The position numbers and the translations under genes were made by a program. Below, in pieces: positions 45,314 to 54,045 of a stretch of DNA of 64,000 nucleotides. The notes beneath the pieces were generated by a model. It saw only the letters and a list, made by a program, of their open reading frames with translations. It was not told where the DNA came from and ran no database searches. Position 1 is the first letter of the stretch, and every line of letters begins with the position of its first letter. Origin of the DNA: JAWKIW01 sp041394145 (GTDB lineage Bacteria > Actinomycetota > Acidimicrobiia > Acidimicrobiales > Acidimicrobilacustridaceae); the NCBI GenBank assembly GCA_041394145.1, contig JAWKIW010000001.1, forward strand, positions 372,001 through 436,000, read 5' to 3'.

Positions 45314-46195
45314 TCACCACACGGCGGTGAGCGCGGCCGCGAAGCGGGCCGGGGCCAGCTCGTCGAAGGTGAGGAACAGATCCGGCTCCAGGACCTCGAG
45401 CTCCATGAGCACGGGCATGCCACCGACGGCCACGCAGTCGACCCGCGCGTACAGCGTCGGGACGTCGAGGGCGGCGAGGGTCTGGCGGGCGAGGCGGATC
45501 TCGTCGGGAAGCGCCTGGGTGGGGATCTCCCGCCCACCGTGGTGGGCATGGACGCGGAAGTCGCCCGCCGCCGGCACCTTGCGCACCGCGTGCGAGTAGC
45601 GCCCGCCGAGGAAGACCACCGAGGTCTCGCCGGCCGCACCGATCTCGGGCACGAAGGGCTGCACCAGCACGTCGCCGGCGGCGTGCAGCCGGCCCAGCTC
45701 GACGGCGGCGGGACCTCCCGAGACCGCATCGGCGGCGCCCCAGCGGGTCGTGCCCTTGGCCCCCACCGACACGGCGGGCTTGAGGACCAGCTCGTCCCAC
45801 CCGTTGGCCTGCACCAGGTGGTCGAGGTCGGGACACGCCTCCCACGCCCGCACGAGCAGGGTCGGCACGGTGGGCAGGCCGCGCTGGCCGAGCTCGAGCA
45901 GGTAGCCCTTGTGGCTGTTCCACCGCAGCAGCTCGGGCGGGTTCCACACCGCGGTGGTCGCGCCGACGCGGTCGATCCAGGCGAGGAACTCCTCGTAGCG
46001 CTCGGTGTAGTCCCACGGCGAGCGCACGACCACGGCCCGGAAGCTCGACCAGTCCACGGTGACGTCGTCCCAGATCACCCACGTCGCCTGCACGCCGGCC
46101 TCGGCCAGTGCCGGGACCAAGGGGGCGTCGTTCTCGCCGCCGTGGGGGTCGGCACGGGAGGTCACCAGGGCGACGGGTCCCGGAGCTGCGGCCAC
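45314..46195 (-). CDS. ATP-grasp domain protein, DcsG/RimK-like
   Basis: About 293 residues. VALVTSRADPHGGENDAPLVPAL, VVVRSPWDYTERYEEFLAW and WNPPELLRWNSHKGYLLEL resemble the ATP-grasp enzyme family that includes O-ureido-serine cyclo-ligase DcsG. ELVLKPAVSVGAKGT is the ATP-grasp Lys/Gly loop, and PTLYARVDCVAV then LMELEVLEPDLFL holds the metal-ligand Asp and Glu. It should join a carboxylate to an amine using ATP. The substrate is unknown. The GTG at 46195 fits family length; an ATG at 46240 would add 15 residues. Confidence 0.78.
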   Translation of the reverse strand: MAAAPGPVALVTSRADPHGGENDAPLVPALAEAGVQATWVIWDDVTVDWSSFRAVVVRSPWDYTERYEEFLAWIDRVGATTAVWNPPELLRWNSHKGYLLELGQRGLPTVPTLLVRAWEACPDLDHLVQANGWDELVLKPAVSVGAKGTTRWGAADAVSGGPAAVELGRLHAAGDVLVQPFVPEIGAAGETSVVFLGGRYSHAVRKVPAAGDFRVHAHHGGREIPTQALPDEIRLARQTLAALDVPTLYARVDCVAVGGMPVLMELEVLEPDLFLTFDELAPARFAAALTAVW

Positions 46196-46315
46196 GCCGA
46201 CAGCACAGCACCCGCCGGCCGGCGCCACAGGGATGCCCACCGCCCGTGCCCCGCGACGCCCCGCCCGTCGCCCGGTGCCCAGCCCGGCCGGCGGGCCGTC
46301 GCCCGGACGCGAAGA

Positions 46316-46335
46316 GGACCACCCGAAGGTGGCCC
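46316..46335 (-). terminator. UUCG-loop hairpin after the diiron protein gene
   Basis: On the minus strand GGGCCACC-TTCG-GGTGGTCC forms an 8-bp stem (one G-T pair) with a stable UUCG loop. A second perfect 7-bp hairpin, CCGGGTC/GACCCGG with a 4-nt loop, lies at 46382-46399, nearer the stop codon. Together they probably end the TetR-diiron transcript. Confidence 0.55.
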
Positions 46336-46416
46336 GCTCCGCATGACAGGAAGCGCCGCGAGGCTACCGCGTCGGCGAGGACCGGGTCGGGTGACCCGGC
46401 GGCGTCGGGACGATGG

Positions 46417-47571
46417 TCAGGCCGACGCCGCCTCGCCCTCGGGCGCGGTGTTCTCCAGCGCGAACTGCTCGTACTCGTCGCCGGTGTCGACCCAGTCCTC
46501 GAACTGGATCACGCCGATCTCGGTGAAGCGGTCGCGCAGCCAGCCGCCGGAGGCGTCGAGCAGACCCAGCTTCTTGCAGTTGGGCACGATCTTGGAGAAG
46601 AGGAACTGGTTGAACATGGCGGCGTCGGGGGTCATCTTGGACAGCTCGATGGCCTCCTTGACCGGCACGCCGATGCGCTCCCACACCTCCTGCTGCAGCA
46701 GCCGGTCGCGCATGCGCACGGCGGCCTCGAAGGCGAACTCCTGGCGCTCGCGCATCTCGGCGTCGGACAGCTCGGCGTAGTACTCCTTCAGCGACAGCAC
46801 GCCGAAGGCCACGTGGCGGGCCTCGTCGCTCATCACGTAGCGCAGCAGCTGCTTGAGCAGCGGCTCCTCGGTCATCTGGTGCATGAACCCGAAGGCGGCC
46901 AGCGCCAGGCCCTCCACCATGATCTGCATGCCCAGGTAGGTCATGTCCCACCGGCTGTCGGTGATGATGTCGTCGAGCAGCAGGCCCAGGTGGGTGTTCA
47001 TCGGGTAGTGCCCCGACAGCTTCTCGTCGAGGTACTTGGCGAAGACCTCCACGTGACGGGCCTCGTCCATCACCTGGGTGGCGGCGTAGTACTTGGCGTC
47101 GATCCACGGCACCGTCTCGACGATCTTCGCCGTGCACAGCAGCGCACCCTGCTCGCCGTGCATGAACTGCGAGAGGCGCCAGTTCATCGACTCGACCCCC
47201 AGCTCGGCCCACTCCTTCTCACCGAAGCTCTTGAAGGGCGACCCCTCCATCTCGGTGAGCGCCAGGAAGGGCCCCGAGGCGTTGGAGGCGGTGACCGCCA
47301 TGCGGGCGAGGGCCTCCTGGTCGACGTCGAGGGACCAGTCGAGGTCGGTCTCGCCGTTCCACTGGGCCTTCTTGGCCTTCTCGTAGAGCTTGGTGAGCGC
47401 CGGCCGGGCACCCTTCTCGTAGTCCCACGTGAAGATGGCGTCGGCGTTGTCGCGCACCTGGTGCACGACCCCGTCGACGTAGGGGTTGGGCACGGCGAGG
47501 ATGGCGTCGAGGTCGTTGGCCTCGGCTCGGCCGAGGATCTCCTCGGTGCTCGAGAACTCGGTGCTGGTCAT
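46417..47571 (-). CDS. Ferritin-like diiron protein (R2-like oxygenase/oxidase)
   Basis: 384 residues, largely helical. The iron ligands are Glu140 (FMHGEQGAL), Glu170-x2-His173 (MDEARHVEVF), Glu220 (VEGLALAAF) and Glu250-x2-His253 (SDEARHVAFG), the paired E/ExxH pattern of ferritin-like oxygenases. It is not a canonical ribonucleotide reductase small subunit, as I see no obvious radical Tyr or C-terminal interaction tail. AGGAG lies before the ATG. It begins 35 bp after a TetR gene. The substrate is unknown, perhaps an aliphatic or aromatic compound. Confidence 0.85.
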   Translation of the reverse strand: MTSTEFSSTEEILGRAEANDLDAILAVPNPYVDGVVHQVRDNADAIFTWDYEKGARPALTKLYEKAKKAQWNGETDLDWSLDVDQEALARMAVTASNASGPFLALTEMEGSPFKSFGEKEWAELGVESMNWRLSQFMHGEQGALLCTAKIVETVPWIDAKYYAATQVMDEARHVEVFAKYLDEKLSGHYPMNTHLGLLLDDIITDSRWDMTYLGMQIMVEGLALAAFGFMHQMTEEPLLKQLLRYVMSDEARHVAFGVLSLKEYYAELSDAEMRERQEFAFEAAVRMRDRLLQQEVWERIGVPVKEAIELSKMTPDAAMFNQFLFSKIVPNCKKLGLLDASGGWLRDRFTEIGVIQFEDWVDTGDEYEQFALENTAPEGEAASA

Positions 47572-47606
47572 GGCTGCTCCTGGTGTGATGCTTCCCCCCG
47601 CTGGAG

Positions 47607-48284
47607 TCAGCGGTTCGTGGATGGGCTGGTGGGCTGTGGCTTGATCGGGCCGGCCGAGCCGGCGAGGTCGATGACCTCGGGTGCGGACACGCCGGCCAGG
47701 ACGTAGGTGACGACGAAGCGGCGGGCGTCGCCGGGGTCGGTGAGGTCGACGTAGGGCGACGGCTCGAAGGCGTGGGACACGACGAGCCGGACGAGGACCT
47801 CGGCCAGCTCGCGGGCGTCGCGCTCGGGCACGAAGCGAGCGAGGTACGGCGCGAGGAAGTCGGTCGCGAGGGCGAGCAGCGGATCGAGCCCGTCGAAGGA
47901 CACGTGGGGCAGCACCACCCCGGGCTCGTGCTCGACGAGGTACTGCAGCACAGGGTGGGAGCGCACCTCGGTCACGGCGGCCACCAAGCCGCGGGTCACG
48001 GTGTCGGTCAGGTCGCGACCCGTGTCGAGGGCGTCGGCGAGCCGGTCGAGCAGGGCGCCGACCTCCTTGCGGCCGGCGGCCTCGAGCAGCAGCTCCTTGC
48101 CCCCGGGGAAGGCCCGGTACACGCTCGCCCGGCTGCACCCCGCCTCGCGGGCCACGTCGTCGAGGGTGGTCTTGGCCACGCCCCACCGCTGCACGCAGGC
48201 GACCGCGGCATCGAGGACCCGCGCCTCGAGGGCGGGCGAGACCGGGGCCGAGCGCGGGCCATCGCTCAGGGTGGTGGCAGCCAT
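47607..48284 (-). CDS. TetR family regulator of the diiron protein gene
   Basis: 225 residues. The helix-turn-helix reads ARVLDAAVACVQRWGVAKTTLDDVAREAGCSRASVYRAFPGGKELL. The C-terminal ligand domain is variable, with VPERDARELAEVLVRLVVSHAF. Its closest relative in the window is the TetR gene at 48486, with the same ATVYRAFPGG/ASVYRAFPGG recognition helix. It is followed by the diiron gene in one transcript. An inverted repeat covers its promoter, so self-repression is likely. TATTGT lies 8 nt before the ATG, so the mRNA is probably leaderless. Confidence 0.92.
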   Translation of the reverse strand: MAATTLSDGPRSAPVSPALEARVLDAAVACVQRWGVAKTTLDDVAREAGCSRASVYRAFPGGKELLLEAAGRKEVGALLDRLADALDTGRDLTDTVTRGLVAAVTEVRSHPVLQYLVEHEPGVVLPHVSFDGLDPLLALATDFLAPYLARFVPERDARELAEVLVRLVVSHAFEPSPYVDLTDPGDARRFVVTYVLAGVSAPEVIDLAGSAGPIKPQPTSPSTNR

Positions 48285-48288
48285 CTCG

Positions 48289-48322
48289 TGAGACAATAAG
48301 GCGCGTCGTGTCTCATCGCCAA
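48289..48322 (-). promoter_or_regulatory. TetR promoter and operator (TGAGACA-N13-TGTCTCA)
   Basis: TGAGACA at 48289-48295 and TGTCTCA at 48309-48315 form an inverted repeat with a 13-bp gap. On the minus strand TTGGCG (48322-48317) and TATTGT (48298-48293) form a promoter with 18-bp spacing covered by the repeat. This is an arrangement expected for a self-repressing TetR protein. Confidence 0.65.
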
Positions 48323-48485
48323 GGGGTCGCGACTGTGAAATGGGTCGCAGCTCGGCCCGGCGGCCGGGACCGAGGATCGGCTCCACGAGGGCCCCGCGCC
48401 GCACGGCCGCCGAGCACGGGTCCCGTCTCGGCCCCCGGCAGGATCGGGGCTCCGCCCGCCGCACCCTGGTCGGGCGCGGCGCAGC

Positions 48486-49091
48486 TCAGCCGGGACGGGT
48501 GCCCGGACCGGGGTCGGCGACGATGCCGGCCAGCAGGTGCGTCCGGACCAGGCGATCCACCGCCGCCTCGTCGGCGAGGTCCCACTGCCCGGGGCTGCCC
48601 AGGTACGACAGGTACAGCCGAGCCAGGTGGTCGGCGGCCTCGTCGACCCGGACCCCGGGTCGCAGCGTCTCGTCGGCCAGCAGCCCGGCGAGGTAGGTCG
48701 TGATGGCCTCGGCGACCAACGGGGCCATCGACGACAGCTCGGTGAGGATGGCCTCGGGCTCGGTCGACAGCACCTGTTGGAGGAGGCGGTGCTCGGTCAG
48801 CGCCCGGTGGCCGAAGACCAACCCGGTGCGCAGCTTCGCCGCCAGATCGGGCTCGGCCGCCACCGCCTCCTCGATCCGGGCGAAGAAGCGCTCGATCTCG
48901 GATGCCACGGTGAGGGTGATCACCTCGTCACGGCCGCCGGGGAAGGCCCGGTACACCGTCGCCCGCGACACGTGGGCCTCGTGGGCCACGTCCTCGAGGC
49001 TCGTCTTGGCCAGCCCCCAGCGCTCGATGCACGCGAGCGCGGCGACGATGATCCGTTGCTGGGTGGGGGTCGGCTCGGTCGCGTCGCTCAT
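48486..49091 (-). CDS. TetR family transcriptional regulator
   Basis: 201 residues. The helix-turn-helix reads RIIVAALACIERWGLAKTSLEDVAHEAHVSRATVYRAFPGGRDEVI, very like the TetR protein of the adjacent diiron operon. The C-terminal part (LRTGLVFGHRALTEHRLLQQVLSTEPEAIL) is the ligand-binding domain. Its ATG overlaps the stop of the SURF1 gene (ATGA), so it is translated with it. It could act on the same operator as its paralogue. Confidence 0.92.
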   Translation of the reverse strand: MSDATEPTPTQQRIIVAALACIERWGLAKTSLEDVAHEAHVSRATVYRAFPGGRDEVITLTVASEIERFFARIEEAVAAEPDLAAKLRTGLVFGHRALTEHRLLQQVLSTEPEAILTELSSMAPLVAEAITTYLAGLLADETLRPGVRVDEAADHLARLYLSYLGSPGQWDLADEAAVDRLVRTHLLAGIVADPGPGTRPG

Positions 49092-50008
49092 CGACCGGGC
49101 ACCGGGACCGACCCGTCGGCTCCGGCACCCGCCGCGCTCGGCGATCCCGATGCCACCACGTCGCCCACGGGTTCGCCCGCCGCCGCCACCGGGGCCGGCG
49201 CCGGCGCCGGGTCGATCCCGTCGTCGCCGGAACGCCCCCCGGCCGCCTTGTTGCGGGCGACCCGCCGGAGCAGCAGCGGGTACACGATCACGGTGAGGGT
49301 GGCGAAGATGAACCACTGGCCTACGTAGTTGAGGTGCGGCCCGTCGTCGAGGACCGGCCGTTCGATCACCAGCGGCAGCGTGCCGGTCTGCGCCGGCTCC
49401 TGGCCGGTGAGCTGCACCCACACCGCAGCGAGCTGCTCGGGCACCTGTTGGCCGAGCCGTTCGACGTCGACGCGCGACAGCACGGTCAGGGTGCCGGTCT
49501 CGGGATCGGCCACGCCCAGGCCCTCGCGTCGCTCGCTGTCGCGCACGAGGCCGGTCACCGTCACCGTCCCCGTCGGCGGGGCGTAGGGCGAGGCGTCGGC
49601 GGCCTCGCCCGCGGGCAGCGGCACCCAACCCCGGTTGACCACCACGGCACGATCGGGCGTCGTCTCGAGCGGCGTGAGGACCCAGTAGCCCGGCGCCCCC
49701 TGGTTGGTGCGGTTGCGCACCAGCACCTGCTGGTCGGCGCGGTAGGTGCCGGTCACGGTCACCGGACGGAAGGTGGCGTCGCGCGCGTCGTCGGCCGACG
49801 AGCCGGGCGGGACGACCGCATCGAGCGGCGCAGGGGCCGCGTCCATCCTGGCCTCGATCAGGGCGTTCGCCTCACGCCGCCCGTGGAGGCGGTCGAGCTG
49901 CCAGAAGCCGAGGCGGACGAACAGCACCACGCAGGCGAGCACGAACAGGTGGGACGCGATCCAGGCCGGCCGCCGGGCGAAGGAGTAGTCGTAGGTCCGG
50001 TCGGCCAT
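49088..50008 (-). CDS. SURF1 family cytochrome oxidase assembly protein
   Basis: 306 residues. An N-terminal helix (WIASHLFVLACVVLFVRLGFWQLDRL) carries the FWQLDR motif. The external domain has FRPVTVTGTYRADQQVLVRNRTNQGAPGYWVLTPLE and VVVNRGWVPLP, and a second helix (HLNYVGQWFIFATLTVIVYPLLLRR) carries the HLNYxxQW motif. It helps assemble heme a into cytochrome c oxidase. A Pro/Ala-rich tail follows. TAGCCT lies 9 nt before the ATG. Confidence 0.93.
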   Translation of the reverse strand: MADRTYDYSFARRPAWIASHLFVLACVVLFVRLGFWQLDRLHGRREANALIEARMDAAPAPLDAVVPPGSSADDARDATFRPVTVTGTYRADQQVLVRNRTNQGAPGYWVLTPLETTPDRAVVVNRGWVPLPAGEAADASPYAPPTGTVTVTGLVRDSERREGLGVADPETGTLTVLSRVDVERLGQQVPEQLAAVWVQLTGQEPAQTGTLPLVIERPVLDDGPHLNYVGQWFIFATLTVIVYPLLLRRVARNKAAGGRSGDDGIDPAPAPAPVAAAGEPVGDVVASGSPSAAGAGADGSVPVPGR

Positions 50009-50093
50009 CGCGACCCCAGGCTAGGCCCCGCCCCGGCCGTCGCCCCATTCGCCGCCGCCCTCACCCCCGTCGTCGCCTCCGCCGGCTCCGCCG

Positions 50094-51155
50094 TCAGCGG
50101 CGCAGCTCGACGAGCACGCTCTCGTAGCCGAAGCCCGGGCCCATGGCGGTGGCGATGCCCCGGCCGGGTGCCGGCGGCGGTTCGTCGCCGAGGAAGTCCT
50201 GCAGCACCGTCAGCAAGGTGACGCTCGACAGGTTGCCGTGTGCCGCCAGTCGGCGGCGCGACCAGCGCAGGGCATCGGCGGGCAGGGCCAGCGCATCGAT
50301 GGCGGCGTCGAGCACCTTGGCTCCGCCGGGGTGCAGGAGCACGTGCTGCAGGTCGGCCAGCGTCCAGCCGACCGAGGCCACCGCCGCCTCCATGGCGCCC
50401 CGGGCCGTGCGGCGGGCGACGTCCGGGACGTCTGGTGAGAGGTGCCACAGCAGGCCGTCGTCGGTCATGGCGAAGCCCATGACGTCGAGGCTGTCGGGCA
50501 CCAGGGTCGAGTGGTAGCCCACGACCTCGAGGCGAGCGGGCGACGCCGGCAGGGCGTCGTCGGGCGCGACCACCACCGCGGCGGCACCGTCGGAGAACAG
50601 CGCCATGGTGACCACCGACTCGGGCGACGGATCGCCGGCGACGAAGGTCAACGAGTTCATCTCGCACGCCACCACCACCGCCGGGCCGAGCCCGGCCCGC
50701 ACGAGGTCGGCGGCGAGGCCGATCCCGGCGGCGCCGCCGAGCGAGGCCATGCCGGCGATGGGGACCCGCCGCACGGTGGTCGGCAGCCCGAGCCGCTCGA
50801 TCAGGTCGACCCCGGGCTCGGGCGCCCGCAGGACGGTGGACGACACGTACACGAGGGTCTCGATGTCGGCCGGGTCGATGCCCGAGGCCGCCATGGCGTG
50901 CTCGGCGGCGTCGGCGGCCAGCTCTCCGCCCAGCACCTCGGCGAGGGCGGCGCGCTCGCCGAGGGAGCGGGGCACGAGGTACTCCTCGAGGCCGAGCGCC
51001 AGGTGCCGGCTCTCGATGCCGGCGTTGGTGAACATGTCGAGGTAGCGCGACCCGGCCAGCTCGGGGTGCAGGCGCGGCGCCACGGCCGCGACCTCGCGCT
51101 GGTCGACCGCCGGCGGCAGGGCCGACACCACCGAGGCGACGACCGGGCGGATCAC
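50094..51155 (-). CDS. Type III polyketide synthase-like protein with Ser in place of catalytic Cys
   Basis: 353 residues, thiolase fold. N-terminal TNAGIESRHLALGLEEY and DLIERLGLPTTVRRVPIAGM resemble chalcone/stilbene synthase-type enzymes. His275 (HVLLHPGGAKVLDAA) and Asn308 (AAHGNLSSVTLL) of the catalytic triad are present. The nucleophile position in GMASLGGAAGIGLA is Ser138, where active enzymes have Cys (GCxGG). The GTG at 51155 has GAGG 7 nt upstream. It may act as an acyltransferase or a variant synthase. No methyltransferase or oxidoreductase partner is adjacent. Confidence 0.85.
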   Translation of the reverse strand: MIRPVVASVVSALPPAVDQREVAAVAPRLHPELAGSRYLDMFTNAGIESRHLALGLEEYLVPRSLGERAALAEVLGGELAADAAEHAMAASGIDPADIETLVYVSSTVLRAPEPGVDLIERLGLPTTVRRVPIAGMASLGGAAGIGLAADLVRAGLGPAVVVACEMNSLTFVAGDPSPESVVTMALFSDGAAAVVVAPDDALPASPARLEVVGYHSTLVPDSLDVMGFAMTDDGLLWHLSPDVPDVARRTARGAMEAAVASVGWTLADLQHVLLHPGGAKVLDAAIDALALPADALRWSRRRLAAHGNLSSVTLLTVLQDFLGDEPPPAPGRGIATAMGPGFGYESVLVELRR

Positions 51156-51302
51156 GAGACGACCTCTGCGGCGCAGCCGGTCGTGCTGGGGCGCCGTCGG
51201 CCGAGGCCGCGGTGGCACCCCGGTGTGTGCGCCCCGTCGTGGCCCAGCCCCTCCATGCGGTCCCCCTCGCTCTGCTCGCGCCGGCCAGCAGCGTAGGCGT
51301 CC

Positions 51303-51344
51303 CCGTCCGGCCACCGAGCCGTCCGGCCACCGAGCCGTCCGGCT
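51303..51344. repeat. 16-bp tandem repeat between divergent genes
   Basis: CCGTCCGGCCACCGAG occurs twice head to tail (51303-51318, 51319-51334), followed by part of a third unit. It lies in the 293-bp gap between the type III PKS-like and DedA-like genes. No gene is seen in that gap. Confidence 0.7.
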
Positions 51345-51448
51345 GTCGCCGACGGCGGTCACATCACCGCCGCCCTGGCGTCGACGGCAGCGGACCTTGG
51401 TGCGAGGATGGCACCAGGCGTCGAGTCGAGCACGACGTCAGCGGGCCC

Positions 51449-52303
51449 ATGGACGACGACCGAGACGACGCCACCGAACCGCGCCGGGTGCCACCGGGCG
51501 GCCTGCGACCCGGCGCGACCCGCCGGTCGACGCTGCCGCTGATCGTGGTGCCCTTGGTCGGCCTGGTCGTCGCCGGACGGGTCGGCGACGCGCTGGCGCC
51601 CACGCTGGTCACCGAGAACCCGGCGCTGATGATCCTGCTCAACAGCACCAACCGGTACCTCATCCTCACGACGAACCAGCTCGAGTGGCCCGTCTACTAC
51701 TCGATCGGCCTGTTCCGGCTGCTGCTGCCCGACCCGCTCTTCTACCTGCTCGGCTACCTCTACGGCGACCAGGCCATCACCTGGATGGAGCGGCGCACGC
51801 CGACCTTCGGCACGATCATGCGACGGCTCGAGGGGTGGTTCGAGAAGGCCCGCTACCCGCTCGTGTTCATCATGCCCAACAACGCGGTGTGCCTCCTGGC
51901 CGGAGCATCCGCCATGCCGGTGGTGCCGTTCTTCATCGTGAACGTGGCCGGCACCATCGGTCGCCTGTGGCTGTTCCGGGTCGCCGGCCAGGCGTTCGAG
52001 GATGTCGTCGACACGCTGCTCGAGCTGATCTCCACCTACCGGCCGTACCTGCTCGTGCTGAGCATCGGCTCGGTCGTGCTGGTGGCCTGGACGGAGTGGC
52101 GGCGCGGCAGCGGTGAGATCGAGCAGCTGCTCGACCTCGAGGAGGAGCTCGAGCACGCGCACGACCGGGGGCCCCACCTCGACGCCGAGCCCGACCCCGG
52201 GCCCGACCCCGAGCCGTCGACGGAGGCCATCGGTGGAGATCGCTCGGGGGGCAGCCCGAGCCCCGCCGACGACGGCGACCCGTCGGCACCCGAGACCGCC
52301 TGA
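51449..52303 (+). CDS. DedA/SNARE-associated (VTT) domain-like membrane protein
   Basis: 284 residues. After a basic N-terminus come about five hydrophobic segments. YLLGYLYGDQAITWMERRTPTFGTIMRRLEGWFEKARYPLVFIMPNNAVCLLAGASAMP, read in parts, resembles the DedA core, including a G-x-x-x-GD-like turn and the VNVAGTIGRLWLFRVAG re-entrant region. A long acidic/Pro tail (about 225-284) is unusual. DedA proteins move lipid carriers or maintain membrane potential. The ribosome binding site is weak. The family call is moderate. Confidence 0.75.
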   Translation: MDDDRDDATEPRRVPPGGLRPGATRRSTLPLIVVPLVGLVVAGRVGDALAPTLVTENPALMILLNSTNRYLILTTNQLEWPVYYSIGLFRLLLPDPLFYLLGYLYGDQAITWMERRTPTFGTIMRRLEGWFEKARYPLVFIMPNNAVCLLAGASAMPVVPFFIVNVAGTIGRLWLFRVAGQAFEDVVDTLLELISTYRPYLLVLSIGSVVLVAWTEWRRGSGEIEQLLDLEEELEHAHDRGPHLDAEPDPGPDPEPSTEAIGGDRSGGSPSPADDGDPSAPETA

Positions 52304-52351
52304 CCCGTCCGCGGGACCGGCGCGGCACCACGACCCGTCGCACAGCCGCAC

Positions 52352-52357
52352 TAGGGT
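52352..52357 (+). promoter_or_regulatory. -10 element for leaderless SDR gene
   Basis: TAGGGT lies 6 nt before the GTG start of the dehydrogenase gene, with no ribosome binding site. Confidence 0.5.
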
Positions 52358-52363
52358 GCCGCC

Positions 52364-53101
52364 GTGCGCAACCGGACCGCCGTCGTCACCGGCGCCAGCT
52401 CCGGCATCGGGGCCGCGACGGCGCGGCACCTGGCGGCGGCCGGGTTCGACCTGGTGCTCGGCGCCCGGCGGCTCGACCGGCTGGCGGAGGTCGCCGAGCC
52501 CCTCGGCGCTCGGTCGGCACTGCTCGACGTGACCGACGGCGACTCGGTCGAGGCCTTCTGCGACGACCTCGACGCCTGCGACGTGCTGGTCAACAACGCA
52601 GGCGGCGCGCTCGGCCTCGACCCCATCGCCGACCTCGACGAGGACGCCTGGCGGTGGATGTACGAGACCAACGTGCTCGGTGTGGCCCGGATGACCCGCG
52701 CCCTGCTCCCCCGCCTCGAGGCGGGCGGCGACGGCCACGTCATCACCATCGGCTCGATCGCCGCCCACGAGCCGTACCCGGGCGGCGCCGGCTACAACGC
52801 GGCCAAGTTCGGGGTGCGGGCCGTGATGTCGGTGCTGCGCCAGGAGCTGCTCGGCCGACCGGTGCGGGTGACCGAGATCGATCCCGGCATGGTCGACACC
52901 GAGTTCTCCGTGGTGCGATTCGCAGGAGACGTCGAGCGCGCCGCCAAGGTGTACGAGGGCGTCACCCCGCTCACCGCCGACGACGTCGCCGAGTGCGTCG
53001 TGTTCGCCGCCACCCGCCCGGCCCACGTCAACATCGACCAGCTGATCGTCCTGGCGACCGACCAGGCCGGCGCCCGACAGGTCCACCGCCACCAGCGCTG
53101 A
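52364..53101 (+). CDS. Short-chain dehydrogenase/reductase (YdfG-like)
   Basis: 245 residues, Rossmann fold. The NAD(P) motif is TGASSGIG. LVNNAGGALGLDP, ITIGSIAAHEPYPGGAGYNAAKFGVRAVM (catalytic Ser, Tyr, Lys) and EIDPGMVDTEFSVVRF match the serine 3-dehydrogenase/3-hydroxy acid dehydrogenase group. The Arg pair after the second strand (GARRLDRL) suggests NADP. It converges with dapB, ending 11 bp from it. Confidence 0.93.
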   Translation: MRNRTAVVTGASSGIGAATARHLAAAGFDLVLGARRLDRLAEVAEPLGARSALLDVTDGDSVEAFCDDLDACDVLVNNAGGALGLDPIADLDEDAWRWMYETNVLGVARMTRALLPRLEAGGDGHVITIGSIAAHEPYPGGAGYNAAKFGVRAVMSVLRQELLGRPVRVTEIDPGMVDTEFSVVRFAGDVERAAKVYEGVTPLTADDVAECVVFAATRPAHVNIDQLIVLATDQAGARQVHRHQR

Positions 53102-53112
53102 GCGGCGGGCGA

Positions 53113-53901
53113 TCAGAGGTCGAGGATCGCCTCCAGGCCGACCGTGACACCGGGGTGGTCGGGCACGGCCTTGACGGCGAGGAGCACGCCCGGCATGAAC
53201 GAGGAGCGGTCGTAGCTGTCGTGGCGGATGGTCAGCGACTGGCCGGTGGTCCCGAGGAGGACCTCCTGGTGCGCCACGAGGCCCCGCAGGCGGACGGCGT
53301 GGACGTGGATGCCGCTGGCCGAGCGGCCTCCCCGGGCTCGGTCGACGACCTCGTGGGTGGTGGGATCGGGGGCCCAGTCCGACGACGCCGCCTCCATGCG
53401 GCGCACGGTGTGCATGGCCGTGCCCGATGGCGCGTCGATCTTCTGGTCGTGGTGCAGCTCGATGACCTCGGCCGTCTCGAAGAACGGGGCGGCCATCTCG
53501 GCGAAGCGCATCATGAGCACGGCACCGATGGCGAAGTTGGGCGCGATGACGCAGTTGCTCTTCAGGAACGACGAGCGGAAGCCGGCGTAGTCGTCGTCGG
53601 TGAACCCGGAGGTCCCCACCACGGCGTGCATGCCGTGGTCGGCCAGCCACGCCAGGTTGGCCCTGGCGGCGTCGAGGCTGGTGAAGTCGACGACCACGTC
53701 GACGCCGGCGGCCTCGAAGGCCTCGGGCCCGGCCTCCATCTGCAAGGGCAGGTCGACGCCGGTGACCTGGCGGAGGTCGAGGCCGGCGTGGAAGGGGTCG
53801 ACGGCCGCGACCAGGTCGAGGTCGGGGTCGTCGACGACGGCCTCGCACACGGTGCGCCCCATGCGGCCGCCGGCTCCGAACACCCCCACACGCAGCGACA
53901 T
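53113..53901 (-). CDS. dapB: 4-hydroxy-tetrahydrodipicolinate reductase
   Basis: 262 residues. The nucleotide motif is VGVFGAGGRMGR, then VVDFTS, GTSGF, and the active-site ELHHDQKIDAPSGTA with His and Lys. APNFAIGAVLMMRFAE is typical of actinobacterial DapB. It reduces the DapA product to tetrahydrodipicolinate, the substrate of DapD. TAGGGT at 53913-53908 lies 6 nt before the ATG, so the mRNA may be leaderless. Confidence 0.96.
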   Translation of the reverse strand: MSLRVGVFGAGGRMGRTVCEAVVDDPDLDLVAAVDPFHAGLDLRQVTGVDLPLQMEAGPEAFEAAGVDVVVDFTSLDAARANLAWLADHGMHAVVGTSGFTDDDYAGFRSSFLKSNCVIAPNFAIGAVLMMRFAEMAAPFFETAEVIELHHDQKIDAPSGTAMHTVRRMEAASSDWAPDPTTHEVVDRARGGRSASGIHVHAVRLRGLVAHQEVLLGTTGQSLTIRHDSYDRSSFMPGVLLAVKAVPDHPGVTVGLEAILDL

Positions 53902-54045
53902 GGGCAAACCCTACGCCCTGCCGGCGGCGGCCGCGCCGGGAGCCACGCCGCGCCATCCACCGGACCCGACCGGTGGAGCAGCGGTCGGGGGGCGGTCGCC
54001 ACCGAGGGATCACGTGGCGGCGCGGGCCACCGCCGCCGGAGCAGA

